Shown: positions 49,945 through 60,590, numbered from the stretch's first letter. The stretch is DNA of 64,000 nucleotides from Bradyrhizobium cytisi (GCF_008123515.1 NZ_VSSR01000029.1:206574-270573), one strand, 5' to 3'. The notes: a model not told the origin generated them from the sequence alone. Translations and numbers: made by a program.

Positions 49945-50625
49945 ATGTCGTCGCTGAGAGTTATGTTGGGAATTTTGGCTGCCGGCTTCATGCTATCGGG
50001 CTGCATGCAGGCCACGCATTTCGAAGCCACCAACACCCAGAATTTCAAGCCGAAGGACAAGGAGCTCCTTGCCAAGATCCGGTACGAGAATACGCCGGTG
50101 GCAGAGCCGTTCCGTCGCGCCATCGTCGACTATCACCGCAAGGAGTCCCCGGGCTCGATCGTGGTCGATTCCGACAACCATTACCTCTATTACGTGATGG
50201 ATGGCGGCAAGGCGATCCGCTACGGCATCACCGTCGGCGAAGAGGCCATGGCCTGGTCCGGCATCGCCAAGGTCGGCAGCATGACGGAATGGCCGGCCTG
50301 GCACCCGACGCCCGGCGAGATCTCGCGTCTTGGCGTACCGACCTTCGTCGCTCCGGGCCCGGACAATCCGATGGGCTCGCGCGCCATGTACCTCTACTCG
50401 GGTGGCAAGGACACGCTGTTCCGCATTCACGGCACCAACCAGCCTGAATATATCGGCGCCTCCATCTCGTCGGGCTGTATCCGCCTGACCAACGAGGACG
50501 CAATCGACCTCTACAGCCGCGTCAAGATCGGCACCATCGTCGTGGTGCTCGAGCCGAAGCACGGCGACTCGCCGTACAACTCGCGGCTCGCATTGCAGGG
50601 CGGCGGTTATCAGACCAGCAACTAA
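49945..50625 (+). CDS. L,D-transpeptidase (YkuD domain) lipoprotein
   Basis: 226 residues from ATG 49945. The lipoprotein signal MSSLRVMLGILAAGFMLSGC (lipobox LSGC) is followed by a YkuD domain: IVVDSDNHYLYYVMDGGKAIRYGITVG and the active-site HGTNQPEYIGASISSGCIRL with the nucleophilic Cys. It forms 3-3 cross-links in peptidoglycan or attaches lipoproteins to it; located in the periplasm/outer membrane. Confidence 0.92.
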   Translation: MSSLRVMLGILAAGFMLSGCMQATHFEATNTQNFKPKDKELLAKIRYENTPVAEPFRRAIVDYHRKESPGSIVVDSDNHYLYYVMDGGKAIRYGITVGEEAMAWSGIAKVGSMTEWPAWHPTPGEISRLGVPTFVAPGPDNPMGSRAMYLYSGGKDTLFRIHGTNQPEYIGASISSGCIRLTNEDAIDLYSRVKIGTIVVVLEPKHGDSPYNSRLALQGGGYQTSN

Positions 50626-50645
50626 TTGTGATCTGAAGGTTTTTG

Positions 50646-50674
50646 AAAAGCGCCGGTTTTACCGGCGCTTTTTT
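50646..50674. terminator. Bidirectional intrinsic terminator
   Basis: AAAAGCGCCGGT-TTT-ACCGGCGCTTTT with T-run to 50674. It ends the L,D-transpeptidase transcript; the extensin-like gene's stop codon (50659-50661) lies within it, so it can serve both strands. Confidence 0.88.
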
Positions 50675-51744
50675 GTTCGCGGCTTGCTCTTGCCGGAGTC
50701 GGCTGCCGGCTTGTCCGGCGGCGCGGCAGGTTTCGCGCTCTCCTGATCGTCAGCCTCATCCTTGACGCCATCCTTGGTACCCTCAGACTTGGCCGCGACT
50801 TCGCGTGGCGGAGCCTCCTCGGGGCGCTCGGCGGGCAGCTGGGGCGCGACCTGGGGCAAGGGGTCCCAGACGTTCCACTGGCAGATCCGGTAGTCGTTGC
50901 GCCGCTGCGCGAGATCGAGGTGGATGTGGTCCTCGTGGTACCAGTCCGAGCCCGGGCCGAGCACCGTGGAAAAGCGCGAGCAGACCGAATGCAGCACGCG
51001 CTCGCGCACGTCGCGCGACAGCGTGCGGTCGGTCAGGCCGATCGACTGGCCGTTGGCAAGCTTGAGCGAGCGCACGTCGAGCGCGTTGGCCTTGCCGTGC
51101 TCGGACAGCATAGCGCCGACGATGCGGTTGCGACCGCGGCACTCAAAACTGTCGAAATTGTCGAGGTCGGTGATGGTCGAGCCGAGGCTCGCGGCCAGCG
51201 GCACCATGTCGGCGCGGACCCAATCGGCGATCGCTGATGCCATGGTGCAGCGGAGGATTGCCGCCGGCTTGACTGCGATCTTGCGCCTGTCCGGCAGCAC
51301 GATCGCTTCCAGCCGCACCAGATCCTCGCCGCCGCAGGCGCCGGGGCCATGGATATCGGGAATGGACGGCGCGACCGCGATCTCCTCGGTCAGCGCAATA
51401 CGGCAGGCCGAGAGCTGCTTCTCGGGTGGCGGCGCGGCCTCGGCCGGTTTGGTGGGTTTATCCGGGGAAGGCTTGCCGTCGGCCTCCGGCGCGGCCTCGT
51501 CCGTCGCTTTGGGTGCCTCCGCGGGACGAGGCTTTGGTAGCGGTATCTTGGCGGAATGGACGCTCCGGCGCGGCCGAGGTGTACCAAAACCAAAGATATC
51601 GAGCGGCGCAGCATAGTTTCGCGCCTCCGCCCGATCCGCGAGCACAAGCGTTAGCCCGAGCGCGGCGGTAACCATTGCCGCGCGGGCGGACATATTGCCG
51701 CGACAAGACCATTTGCGGCGAAAGTCCGGCAGGCTAAAACTCAT
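50659..51744 (-). CDS. Extensin-like family protein (DUF882/VanY-like peptidase domain)
   Basis: 361 residues; ATG 51744 or ATG 51693. A signal-like segment (SARAAMVTAALGLTLVLA) leads to a Pro/Ala/Lys-rich region (about 60-110), then the Extensin-like C domain with SEHGKANALDVRSLKLANG and HEDHIHLDLAQ, the zinc-ligand His/Asp pattern of the DD-carboxypeptidase-like fold. A low-complexity charged tail (about 300-361) ends KKRR. Probably periplasmic peptidoglycan-related. The stop codon lies in the terminator shared with the transpeptidase gene. Confidence 0.85.
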   Translation of the reverse strand: MSFSLPDFRRKWSCRGNMSARAAMVTAALGLTLVLADRAEARNYAAPLDIFGFGTPRPRRSVHSAKIPLPKPRPAEAPKATDEAAPEADGKPSPDKPTKPAEAAPPPEKQLSACRIALTEEIAVAPSIPDIHGPGACGGEDLVRLEAIVLPDRRKIAVKPAAILRCTMASAIADWVRADMVPLAASLGSTITDLDNFDSFECRGRNRIVGAMLSEHGKANALDVRSLKLANGQSIGLTDRTLSRDVRERVLHSVCSRFSTVLGPGSDWYHEDHIHLDLAQRRNDYRICQWNVWDPLPQVAPQLPAERPEEAPPREVAAKSEGTKDGVKDEADDQESAKPAAPPDKPAADSGKSKPRTKKRR

Positions 51745-51809
51745 GACAATTCTTTGGCCCTGCGCTGAGAGCGAAAACGCGCCCAGCGACTTCTCGGAGG
51801 AACGCCTGA

Positions 51810-53438
51810 ATGCTCGGCTTGATGCAAGATTGGCCCCTGCTCTGCCACCGGATCATCGAACACGCCGCCAGGATTCATGGCAAGCAGGAGGTCGTAACGC
51901 GATCGGTCGAGGGACCGATCCATCGCACCACCTACGCCGAAATCCACAAGCGCGCGCTCAAGGTCTCGCAGGTGCTGGAGCGCGACGGCATCAAGCTCGG
52001 CGACCGCGTCGCCACGATCGCCTGGAACACCTGGCGCCACCTCGAGGTCTGGTACGGCATCATGGGCATCGGCGCCATCTGCCATACCGTCAATCCCCGG
52101 CTTTTCCCCGAGCAGATCGCCTGGATCATCAACCATGCGCAGGATCGCATCGTGATGGTCGACCTCACCTTTGTGCCGGTCGTCGAGAAGCTCGCCGACA
52201 AGCTGCCGAGCGTCGAGCGCTACGTTATCCTCACCGACAAGGCGCATATGCCGCAGACCACGTTGAAGAACGTCGTGGCCTACGAGGACTGGATCGCCGA
52301 GGCCGACGGCAAATTCAAATGGAAGGACTTTGACGAGAACACGGCGGCCGCAATGTGTTACACGTCTGGCACGACCGGCGATCCGAAGGGCGTGCTGTAT
52401 TCGCATCGTTCCAACGTGCTGCACGCGCTGATGGCCAACAATGTCGACGCGCTCGGCACCAGTGCCTCTGAGACGATGCTGCCGGTGGTTCCGCTGTTCC
52501 ATGCCAACAGCTGGGGCATCGCCTTCTCCGCACCCTCGCAGGGCACCAAGCTGGTGATGCCCGGGCCCAAGCTCGACGGCGCCTCGGTCTACGAGCTGCT
52601 CTCCACCGAGAAGGTGACGCACACCGCCGGCGTGCCGACGGTGTGGCTGATGCTGCTCCAGCACATGACCGCCAATAATCTGAAGCTGCCGGACCTGAAG
52701 ATGGTGATCTGCGGCGGCTCGGCGATGCCGCGCTCGATGATCAAGGCCTTCCTCGACATGGGCTCGAACGTCCGTCACGCCTGGGGCATGACCGAGATGA
52801 GCCCGATCGGCAGCGTCTCGGCGCTGAAGCCACCGTTCCACAACGCGATCGGCGATGCGCGGCTCGACGTGCTTCAGATGCAGGGCTATGCGCCCTTCGC
52901 GGTCGAAATGAAGATCACCGATGATGCCGGCAAGGAACTGCCTTGGGACGGCAAGACCTTTGGCCGCCTCAAAGTCTCGGGCCCGGCGGTGGCCAAGGCC
53001 TACTTCCGTCTCGATGCCAACATCCTCGACGAGGAAGGCTTCTTCGACACCGGCGACGTCGCGACCATCGACGAGGGCGGCTATATGCGGATCACCGACC
53101 GTTCCAAGGACGTGATCAAGTCCGGCGGCGAGTGGATCTCCTCGATCGACCTCGAGAACCTCGCGGTCGGCCACCCGGCCGTGGCGGAGGCTGCGGTGAT
53201 CGGCGTCTTCCACCCCAAATGGGACGAGCGGCCGCTGCTGATCGTGCAGCTCAAGCAGGGCCAGCAGGCCACGCGTGACGACATCCTGAAGTACATGGAC
53301 GGCAAGATCGCCAAATGGTGGATGCCGGACGACGTCGCGTTCGTCGACGGCATCCCGCATACCGCGACCGGCAAGATCCTGAAGACCGCGCTGCGCGACC
53401 AGTTCAAGGACTATCGCTTCCCGAACGCGGCGGCGTAA
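51810..53438 (+). CDS. Fatty-acyl-CoA synthetase (long/medium-chain AMP-binding enzyme)
   Basis: 542 residues. The ATP motif YTSGTTGDPKGV (about residues 188-199), the VPLFHANSWGIAFSAP and TDRSKDVIKSGGEWISSIDLE motifs, and the C-terminal lysine in TATGKILKTALRDQF (about 519-533) mark the AMP-dependent synthetase/ligase superfamily. The sequence MLGLMQDWPLLCHRIIEHAA resembles medium-chain AlkK-like enzymes. Activates a fatty acid to acyl-CoA for beta-oxidation. Full length. Confidence 0.92.
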   Translation: MLGLMQDWPLLCHRIIEHAARIHGKQEVVTRSVEGPIHRTTYAEIHKRALKVSQVLERDGIKLGDRVATIAWNTWRHLEVWYGIMGIGAICHTVNPRLFPEQIAWIINHAQDRIVMVDLTFVPVVEKLADKLPSVERYVILTDKAHMPQTTLKNVVAYEDWIAEADGKFKWKDFDENTAAAMCYTSGTTGDPKGVLYSHRSNVLHALMANNVDALGTSASETMLPVVPLFHANSWGIAFSAPSQGTKLVMPGPKLDGASVYELLSTEKVTHTAGVPTVWLMLLQHMTANNLKLPDLKMVICGGSAMPRSMIKAFLDMGSNVRHAWGMTEMSPIGSVSALKPPFHNAIGDARLDVLQMQGYAPFAVEMKITDDAGKELPWDGKTFGRLKVSGPAVAKAYFRLDANILDEEGFFDTGDVATIDEGGYMRITDRSKDVIKSGGEWISSIDLENLAVGHPAVAEAAVIGVFHPKWDERPLLIVQLKQGQQATRDDILKYMDGKIAKWWMPDDVAFVDGIPHTATGKILKTALRDQFKDYRFPNAAA

Positions 53439-53449
53439 ATCGCGATCAC

Positions 53450-53534
53450 CGTCATGCCCGGGCTTTTCCCCGGGCGTCGACGTCCAGGCGGCAAGAAAGG
53501 CGTGGATGGTCGGGTCAAGCCCGGGCACGACCAT
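53450..53534. repeat. Palindromic intergenic repeat, family B copy 2
   Basis: CCGTCATGCCCGGGCTTTTCCCCGGGCG... and ...GGTCGGGTCAAGCCCGGGCACGACCATG, with GCCCGGGC hairpin arms. It resembles the 40809-40895 element in order and ends, although the middle diverges. Located between the acyl-CoA ligase and DUF1499 genes. Confidence 0.6.
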
Positions 53535-53641
53535 GCAAGAGCCTGCGGAACTCTTGAATTTGCCACCGGGCCGTGGTCTCAACGGCTCGACGTCGCGCCA
53601 AATCGGCCGGCAAGCCCCAAGACCCCGGCAGAGCTCACCCG

Positions 53642-54496
53642 ATGGCCCGCAGGTTTTCCGCTCCCTATCAGTCGGAGCCCGTGTCCAGCCTCGCGAGCTG
53701 GGCGCGCAATCTGGCCGTGTTCGCGGTGGTGACGGTGGTGGTGTCGACCATCATCGTCCGTTTCGACTTCCTGGAGATGAAGCCGGCGCTGGCCACGTTC
53801 TTCGGCGGCCTCGCGATTGCCGGGCTTTCCATCCTGTTCGGCCTCGCCGGCTTTGCCGCGATCTGGCAGAACGGCTCGCGCGGCATGGCGCGCATCCTGC
53901 TCGCCTTCCTGATCGACGGGGCGATCCTCGCCTATCCCGCGTATCAAGCTCTGCTGTACCGCAAGCTGCCGCCGATCCACGACATCACCACCGACCCGAT
54001 CGACCCGCCGCGCTTCGACGCGCTGTCGCGCCTGCGCACCGGCGATGGCACCAACACCGCCGTTTATGCCGGTCTCTATTCGGCCGAGCAGCAGCGCCAG
54101 TTCTATCCCGACATCGAGCCGATCGAGCTCGAGATCCCCGTTGACCGCGCCTATGCGATCGCGCGCCAGCTCGTCATCAAGCGCAAATGGACCGTCATCG
54201 ACGAACGCGAGCCGCAGCCACCGCGCCGCATGGGCCGCATCGAGGCGGTGGCGCGCACGCCGATCATGGGCTTTCGCGAGGACGTCTCGATCAGGGTCGT
54301 GCCTGACGGCGACGATTCACGCGTCGATATCCGCTCCGCCTCGCGCTATTTCGAGAGCGATCTCGGCAGCAACGCCGCGCGCGTGACGAAATTCATCGAC
54401 GACCTCAACACCGCAGCCGACGCCGACGCGCTGAAGCCGGTGAAGAAGACCCCGGTCGCGCCGCCGAAGGCGCCGGCGAAGACGGTGAAGAAGTGA
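53642..54496 (+). CDS. DUF1499 membrane protein
   Basis: 284 residues from ATG 53642. Three hydrophobic N-terminal helices (about 20-43, 50-75, 82-105) are followed by a soluble DUF1499 domain, recognised by SRYFESDLGSNAARVTKFIDDLN and the DDSRVDIRSASRY loop. The C-terminal 30 residues are Lys/Pro/Ala-rich. Function unknown; probably binds a ligand at the membrane surface. Confidence 0.85.
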   Translation: MARRFSAPYQSEPVSSLASWARNLAVFAVVTVVVSTIIVRFDFLEMKPALATFFGGLAIAGLSILFGLAGFAAIWQNGSRGMARILLAFLIDGAILAYPAYQALLYRKLPPIHDITTDPIDPPRFDALSRLRTGDGTNTAVYAGLYSAEQQRQFYPDIEPIELEIPVDRAYAIARQLVIKRKWTVIDEREPQPPRRMGRIEAVARTPIMGFREDVSIRVVPDGDDSRVDIRSASRYFESDLGSNAARVTKFIDDLNTAADADALKPVKKTPVAPPKAPAKTVKK

Positions 54497-54500
54497 GATC

Positions 54501-54570
54501 GGCGAATGGGGAGTAGCGAATAGCGAATGGGACGGCTGCCTATTTGCTACTCGCCATTCGCTATTCGCCC
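54501..54570. repeat. Inverted repeat made of GAATGGGGAGTAGC/GCTACTCGCCATTC arms
   Basis: Left arm GGCGAATGGGGAGTAGCGAATAG (54511-54532) pairs with the right arm CTATTTGCTACTCGCCATTCG-type sequence (to 54570), with three mismatches. It sits between convergent genes (DUF1499 and the MBL gene) and probably forms a hairpin. The unit resembles repeats I recall from Bradyrhizobium and Rhodopseudomonas. Confidence 0.65.
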
Positions 54571-55488
54571 TTAGGCCATCCGATACGTCCCGCCGATCAC
54601 GGGATCGCCGTCCGTCGCGACAATGCCGCGTGCGACGAGGTCCTCCAGATGCGCCAGCACGGAATAGCCGGCGGCCGTCGTCAGCCGCGGATCGATGCCG
54701 ATATAGATCGCGCGCACCATGGTCGGGATATCCGTCTCGCCCTTGGCGAGGCGGTGCAGGATCGAGGCCTCGCGCGCCTTGCGGTGGCGGATCAGGAAAC
54801 GCACGTAGCGCTGGCCCTCCGGGATCTCCGGACCGTGGCCGGAGAAATACAGATCCTCCTCGCGCGCAGCGAGCCGGTCGAGCGACGCCATGTAGTCGAT
54901 CATCGAGCCGTCGGGCGGGGCCACGATCGAAGTCGACCAGCCCATGACGTGATCGCCGACGAAGTTGAACTTTCGCTCGGGCCAGGCGAAGGCGAGATGG
55001 TTGGCAGTATGGCCGGGCGTCGCCACTGCCTCGAGCCGCCAGCCGGCGCCTTCGACGACGTCACCATGGGCGATCCTGATATCGGGGACAAAGTCGCGAT
55101 CGGAGCCGGATTCCGGATTGTGCTTCTCGCTCTCGAAGCGCGGGCGCGAGGCGCGGTGCGGGCCCTCGGCATAAACCGGCGCGCCGGTTGCCTGCTTGAC
55201 GCGCGGTGTATTGGGCGAGTGGTCGCGGTGGGTGTGGGTGACGAAGATATGGCTCACCGTCTCGCCGCGCACGGCGTCGAGCAGCGCAGCCGCATGAGCC
55301 TCATCGTCGGGACCGGGATCAATGATCGCGACGTTGCCGGTGCCTACGATGTAGCTGACGGTACCGGTGAAGGTGAACGGGCTCGGATTGTTACAGAGCA
55401 CCCGCCGCACGCCGGGGCGGACTTCCTCGACGACACCGGCTTTAAGCGGAAAGTCGCGGTTGAACGGAACATCGTCGTTGTCGGACAT
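54571..55488 (-). CDS. MBL-fold metallo-hydrolase
   Basis: 305 residues. HTHRDHSPNT (about residues 84-93) is the H-x-H-x-D-H zinc motif; AIIDPGPDDEAH, TPGHTANHLAFAW and FVGDHVMGW give the other ligands. The C-terminal helical extension and length match LACTB2-like hydrolases or ribonucleases. Substrate unknown. Confidence 0.88.
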   Translation of the reverse strand: MSDNDDVPFNRDFPLKAGVVEEVRPGVRRVLCNNPSPFTFTGTVSYIVGTGNVAIIDPGPDDEAHAAALLDAVRGETVSHIFVTHTHRDHSPNTPRVKQATGAPVYAEGPHRASRPRFESEKHNPESGSDRDFVPDIRIAHGDVVEGAGWRLEAVATPGHTANHLAFAWPERKFNFVGDHVMGWSTSIVAPPDGSMIDYMASLDRLAAREEDLYFSGHGPEIPEGQRYVRFLIRHRKAREASILHRLAKGETDIPTMVRAIYIGIDPRLTTAAGYSVLAHLEDLVARGIVATDGDPVIGGTYRMA

Positions 55489-55516
55489 GGCACTTCCTGT
55501 ACGTACCCCATACTCT

Positions 55517-55617
55517 CGTCATACCCCGCGAAAGCGGGGTATCCAGTACGCCGCGGCGCCCGAGGCGAAGGCGAGGTCCCTGGGATACTGGAGCGTCCGC
55601 TATCGCGAACGATGACA
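55517..55617. repeat. Palindromic intergenic repeat, family A copy 2
   Basis: CGTCATACCCCGCGAAAGCGGGG, then TATCCAGTACGCCG, ending GGATACTGGAGCG... and GAACGATGACAG. Same layout as 15087-15188: a CCCCGCGAAAGCGGGG hairpin, CCAGTACGCCG, and ACTGG/ATGACA in the other arm. Near the start of the MBL gene. Confidence 0.75.
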
Positions 55618-55652
55618 GCGGAGCAAGGCAACCACCACGGAATACAGGGCGC

Positions 55653-56867
<1,215 letters not shown>

Positions 56868-57006
56868 GAGACGTCCTTTCGGTCTGGTTCCGTCTAAAAA
56901 TTGCCGGACAAACTAGTGCGCCGCGGCAACAAGTGCAATTGCGTTGCAGAAATACGGGTCTGCGTGAATCCCGGGGATGCGTGTCGCGCCTGTCGGAATG
57001 ACAGCG

Positions 57007-58083
57007 CTAGCTTTCAAGCTGCTCGTTGGCGACGATCTCGATGCCGAAGCCCGAGAGGCCCTTGTAGTCATGCACCGACGAGGTGAGATGACGGATCGAG
57101 GTGACGCCGAGATCGCGCAGGATCTGCGCTCCGACGCCGACTTCGCGCCACTGGCGGTTGCGATCGGCCTCAGTCGCGCTCTCATCGGGTAGCGGGGCCA
57201 CTGGGACACCGGCCGCGCCGTCGCGCAGATAAACCAGCACGCCGCGGCCGGACTTCTTGAAGTGCTCGAGCACGGCCGCCATGCGCTTGTGGCCGGTAAA
57301 GGTGTCCTTGACGATGTTCGGCTTGTGAAAGCGCGTCAGCACGTTCTTGCCATCGCCGACGCCATTGTAGACGAAGGCGACATGGGCGATGGAATCGAAC
57401 GGCGAGCGGTAGGCATAGCCCTGGAGCGGCCCAATCGGGCTTTCGGTGGTGAAGGTCGAGACCCGTTCGATCAGCTTTTCGCGCGCCTGGCGATAGGCGA
57501 TCATGTCGGCAATGGTGACGTGCTTGAGCTTATGCTTAGCGGCGAACTGGGCGACCTGTTCGCCCTTCATCACGCTGCCGTCGTCGTTCATCAATTCGCT
57601 GATGACGCCGACCGGCGGCAGGCCCGAGAGCTTGCAGAGATCGACCGCGGCCTCGGTATGGCCGGAGCGCAGCAGCACGCCACCATCCTTGGCGATCAGC
57701 GGGAAGATGTGGCCCGGACGGGCGAAGTCGTTGGCTCCGGCATTGGGATTGGACAGCGCACGACAGCAAGAGGCGCGCTCCTCGGCCGAGATGCCGGTGC
57801 CGCCGTCGGGCTTGTAGTCGATCGAGACCGTGAAGGCTGTGGTGTGGGCGGAATCGTTGTGGGCCACCATCGGATCGAGCCGCAGCCGCCGCGCGTCCTC
57901 GGTGGTGATCGGCGCGCAGACGATGCCGGAGGTGTGGCGGATGATGAAGGCCATCTTTTCCGCTGTGCAGAACGAGGCGGCGACGATCAGATCGCCCTCG
58001 CCCTCGCGATCCTCGTCGTCGGTCACGACGACGAGCTCGCCCCGGGCAAAGGCCTGCAAAACTTCCTGAACGGTATCGGGCAT
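57007..58083 (-). CDS. ribB: 3,4-dihydroxy-2-butanone-4-phosphate synthase with degenerate GTP cyclohydrolase II domain
   Basis: 358 residues with RibBA architecture. The N-terminal RibB domain is intact in outline: DDEDREGEGDLIVAA (E residues for Mg), RHTSGIVCAP, RPGHIFPLIAKDGGVLLRSGHTEAAVDL. The C-terminal half aligns with GTP cyclohydrolase II, but the zinc cysteine motif (C-x10-C-x-C) and the arginine motif HRQEGR are missing: the region reads VLTRFHKPNIVKDTF and VLVYLRDGAAG. It should therefore supply the C4 unit for riboflavin, while GTP cyclohydrolase must be made elsewhere. An extra Cys pair ASCC replaces the usual residues near the RibB active site. Confidence 0.87.
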   Translation of the reverse strand: MPDTVQEVLQAFARGELVVVTDDEDREGEGDLIVAASFCTAEKMAFIIRHTSGIVCAPITTEDARRLRLDPMVAHNDSAHTTAFTVSIDYKPDGGTGISAEERASCCRALSNPNAGANDFARPGHIFPLIAKDGGVLLRSGHTEAAVDLCKLSGLPPVGVISELMNDDGSVMKGEQVAQFAAKHKLKHVTIADMIAYRQAREKLIERVSTFTTESPIGPLQGYAYRSPFDSIAHVAFVYNGVGDGKNVLTRFHKPNIVKDTFTGHKRMAAVLEHFKKSGRGVLVYLRDGAAGVPVAPLPDESATEADRNRQWREVGVGAQILRDLGVTSIRHLTSSVHDYKGLSGFGIEIVANEQLES

Positions 58084-58264
58084 GTCCCAATCTCTATCGG
58101 TTATGGGCCGGAGGCTTAGCCGGACGCCTTAGCTGGACTTGGGCCCCAGCGCTAGTGTCCCGGACGCAACCGCATATGTCCGGAGGCCAGCCTGCTAACG
58201 AGGCTTGCACCGAAGATACCAGGGATATAGGCGCCGGCAGCCCGGGCGGAAGGCGGCCAGGCCG

Positions 58265-59995
58265 TCAGGGTAGCACTTCGCGCCGCTCGCCGAGCCGAGC
58301 ATCGAGCTCGGCGCGCTTGTCGGCCAACAGGCCGGCCTGGGCCGCCTCAATCACCGTAAACAATTCATGAGCGTCGCTGAGCCGGGTCACGGTGACATAG
58401 CTGGCGCCAGCCGCATAGAGCTCGCCGACGTCGGACAGGAGATCGGCGGTGGCGACGATCAGGGCCTTGGGGTTGAGGGTGCGGACGTGGCGAACCAGCT
58501 TCTCGTTGCTGGCGCCCTTCAGCAGCGCGTCCGGCACGCTGAGGATAATCATCTCGGACTTGCCGATCCCGGCATGGAGCAGCGTGTCGGCGCTGCTGAT
58601 GTCGCCATAGATCACGTGCAGGCCGCGCGAAAGCAGGGTCTGGTACACATTGGGGTTGAAGTCGATCACCGTGATCTGCTCCAGCAGCACCGGCGCCTGC
58701 CGTTCGATCTCGGCCAGCAGGGCGCTCGCGCTGCGGAAAAAGCCGAGAATGACGATGCGGCGCGCCTCGCCGTGGCCGCCTTCGCCCGCCTCCTCGGCGT
58801 GGCCGTTGCCGTGGTCGAGGTCGCGCAAGCCGATCCGCTTGAGCGGGCCGATGGCCCAGCGGGTGATCTCGTCGCTGCGGGTCATGACGAAGGTCGAGAG
58901 CACGGCCAGCACCACGAAGGCGAACGAGGCCGCATTCGCCGTCTCGGCTGCGATGTGATTGTCGCCGACGCCAGTCTGGATCACCACCAGCGAGAACTCG
59001 GAGATCTGCGCCAGATTGATCGCGGGCAGCAGGCTCGCGCGCAGACCCTGCTTCAGCAGATAGAGCGGCGTGAAGGTGGTGACGAGGCGGCTCACCACCG
59101 TGAACGCGGCAATCATCAAGGCCAGCCCGATCACCGAGAGGCCGGGCACGGGAATGGTCATGCCCAGCGCCACGAAGAACAGCGTGATGAAGAAGTCGCG
59201 GAGCGTCGTGACCTTGGCCGTGACGTCGAGCGCGTAAGGAAAGGTCGAGAGCGAGACGCCGGCGATCAGCGCGCCCATCTCGCGCGAGAGCGAGAGCTGC
59301 TCGGCGGTCTCGGCGACGAGAAAGCACCAGGCCAGCGCCCCGAGCAGGATCAGCTCGGGCCGGCGGGCGATCTGGTGGAACAGGCGCGGCAGCACATAGC
59401 GGCTGACCAGCAGCGCGGCGGCGACCAGCACTGCGACGCGACCGATCGACAGCAGGATGACGCCGACTTGCAGGTTTGCGAGACTCGGCTGCACCGCCAG
59501 GAACAGGATGGCAAAGATGTCCTGAAGCACCAGCACGCCAAGCGTGATGCGACCGGGCAAGGTGTCGAGCTCCCGCTTCTCGTAGAGCACCTTGACGATG
59601 ATGACGGTTGAGGAGAGTGCGCAGGCAATGCAGAGATAGAGCGCGTCGAAATGGCCGCCGCCGAGCGAGAGCCCGATGCCGGCAAAGAACAGGATGCCGA
59701 GCAGGCAGCCGCCGATCAGCTGGCCGCCGGCCGCGAACAGGATCACCTTGCCCGCCCGCACGATCTTCTTCAGGTCGATCTCGAGCCCGATCATGAACAG
59801 CATGAAGATCAGGCCGAGCTCGGAGATGACGCCGATCGATTCCTGCGACTTGACCCAGCCGGCACCGAATGGACCTATGCAGAAGCCGGCGATAAGGTAA
59901 GCCAGGATCAGCGGTTGCCGGGAAAAATGGGCGAGCAGGCCCAGCATCCAGGCAAACAGGATACAGAGAGTGATGTCGCGAATGAGCTCGTGCAT
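58265..59995 (-). CDS. CPA2 family monovalent cation:proton antiporter (KefB-like) with TrkA-N domain
   Basis: 576 residues from ATG 59995. Membrane part (about 1-390) with GLIFMLFMIGLEIDLKKI and LVLQDIFAILFLAV; C-terminal Rossmann-like TrkA-N domain (about 415-550, RIVILGFFRSASALLAEIERQ, VIDFNPNVYQTLLSRGLHVIYGDISS) that binds NAD(H) or nucleotides. Exchanges K+ or Na+ for H+. A 17-residue N-terminal extension is possible but the ATG at 59995 fits the membrane start. Divergent from DUF3124 (67 bp apart). Confidence 0.9.
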   Translation of the reverse strand: MHELIRDITLCILFAWMLGLLAHFSRQPLILAYLIAGFCIGPFGAGWVKSQESIGVISELGLIFMLFMIGLEIDLKKIVRAGKVILFAAGGQLIGGCLLGILFFAGIGLSLGGGHFDALYLCIACALSSTVIIVKVLYEKRELDTLPGRITLGVLVLQDIFAILFLAVQPSLANLQVGVILLSIGRVAVLVAAALLVSRYVLPRLFHQIARRPELILLGALAWCFLVAETAEQLSLSREMGALIAGVSLSTFPYALDVTAKVTTLRDFFITLFFVALGMTIPVPGLSVIGLALMIAAFTVVSRLVTTFTPLYLLKQGLRASLLPAINLAQISEFSLVVIQTGVGDNHIAAETANAASFAFVVLAVLSTFVMTRSDEITRWAIGPLKRIGLRDLDHGNGHAEEAGEGGHGEARRIVILGFFRSASALLAEIERQAPVLLEQITVIDFNPNVYQTLLSRGLHVIYGDISSADTLLHAGIGKSEMIILSVPDALLKGASNEKLVRHVRTLNPKALIVATADLLSDVGELYAAGASYVTVTRLSDAHELFTVIEAAQAGLLADKRAELDARLGERREVLP

Positions 59996-60062
59996 GCCAG
60001 ATCGGTCCGTTTTGTCGCACCCTAGAGACCGGCTGCAGCGCGGCAAGCGAGCAATTCGTCAC

Positions 60063-60590
60063 ATGCGGGCCAGCCTTGCCACTGCAATGCTGCTATGCCC
60101 CCTCGCCTTCGCCGAGCCGGCGGCCGCGCAGCCCAAAGTGAACCTCGAACAGGCCTTCGCCGATTCGCTCACGGCGCTGCCAAAGGAGGAGCTGGCGGTC
60201 TCCGGCGGCTTCTACGTGCCGGCCTATTCCAGCGTGGCGATGAGCCAGGGCAAGCTGCGGGTCGATTTCTCGGTGACGCTGAGCGTCCACAACGCCTCCG
60301 AGACGCAAGCGCTGGTGGTCCGGCGCATCGCCTATTTCGACACCGCAGGAAAACAGGTCGAGAGCTATCTGAAGGCGCCGGTCGCCGTGAAGCCGCTCGC
60401 CACCGTCTCGATCTTCATTCCGACCGACGATGTGCGCGGCGGGACCGGGGCCAATTTCATCGTCGACTGGGCCGCCACGGGCGAAATCGCCGAGCCGGTG
60501 GTCGAGGCCTTGATGGTTGGCGGCGTCGCCAATGCGCATTACGCTTTCATCAGCCAGGGCCGCCCGACCCGGACGGCCGGCAAGAAGTGA
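60063..60590 (+). CDS. DUF3124 exported protein
   Basis: 175 residues from ATG 60063. Signal peptide MRASLATAMLLCPLAFAEPAAAQ (cleavage near AAAQ). The body FYVPAYSSVAMSQGKLRVDFSVTLSVHN... with RRIAYFDTAGKQVESYLKAP and GGTGANFIVDWAATGEIAEPVVEALM matches my memory of DUF3124. Function unknown; periplasmic. Divergent from the antiporter gene. Confidence 0.85.
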   Translation: MRASLATAMLLCPLAFAEPAAAQPKVNLEQAFADSLTALPKEELAVSGGFYVPAYSSVAMSQGKLRVDFSVTLSVHNASETQALVVRRIAYFDTAGKQVESYLKAPVAVKPLATVSIFIPTDDVRGGTGANFIVDWAATGEIAEPVVEALMVGGVANAHYAFISQGRPTRTAGKK

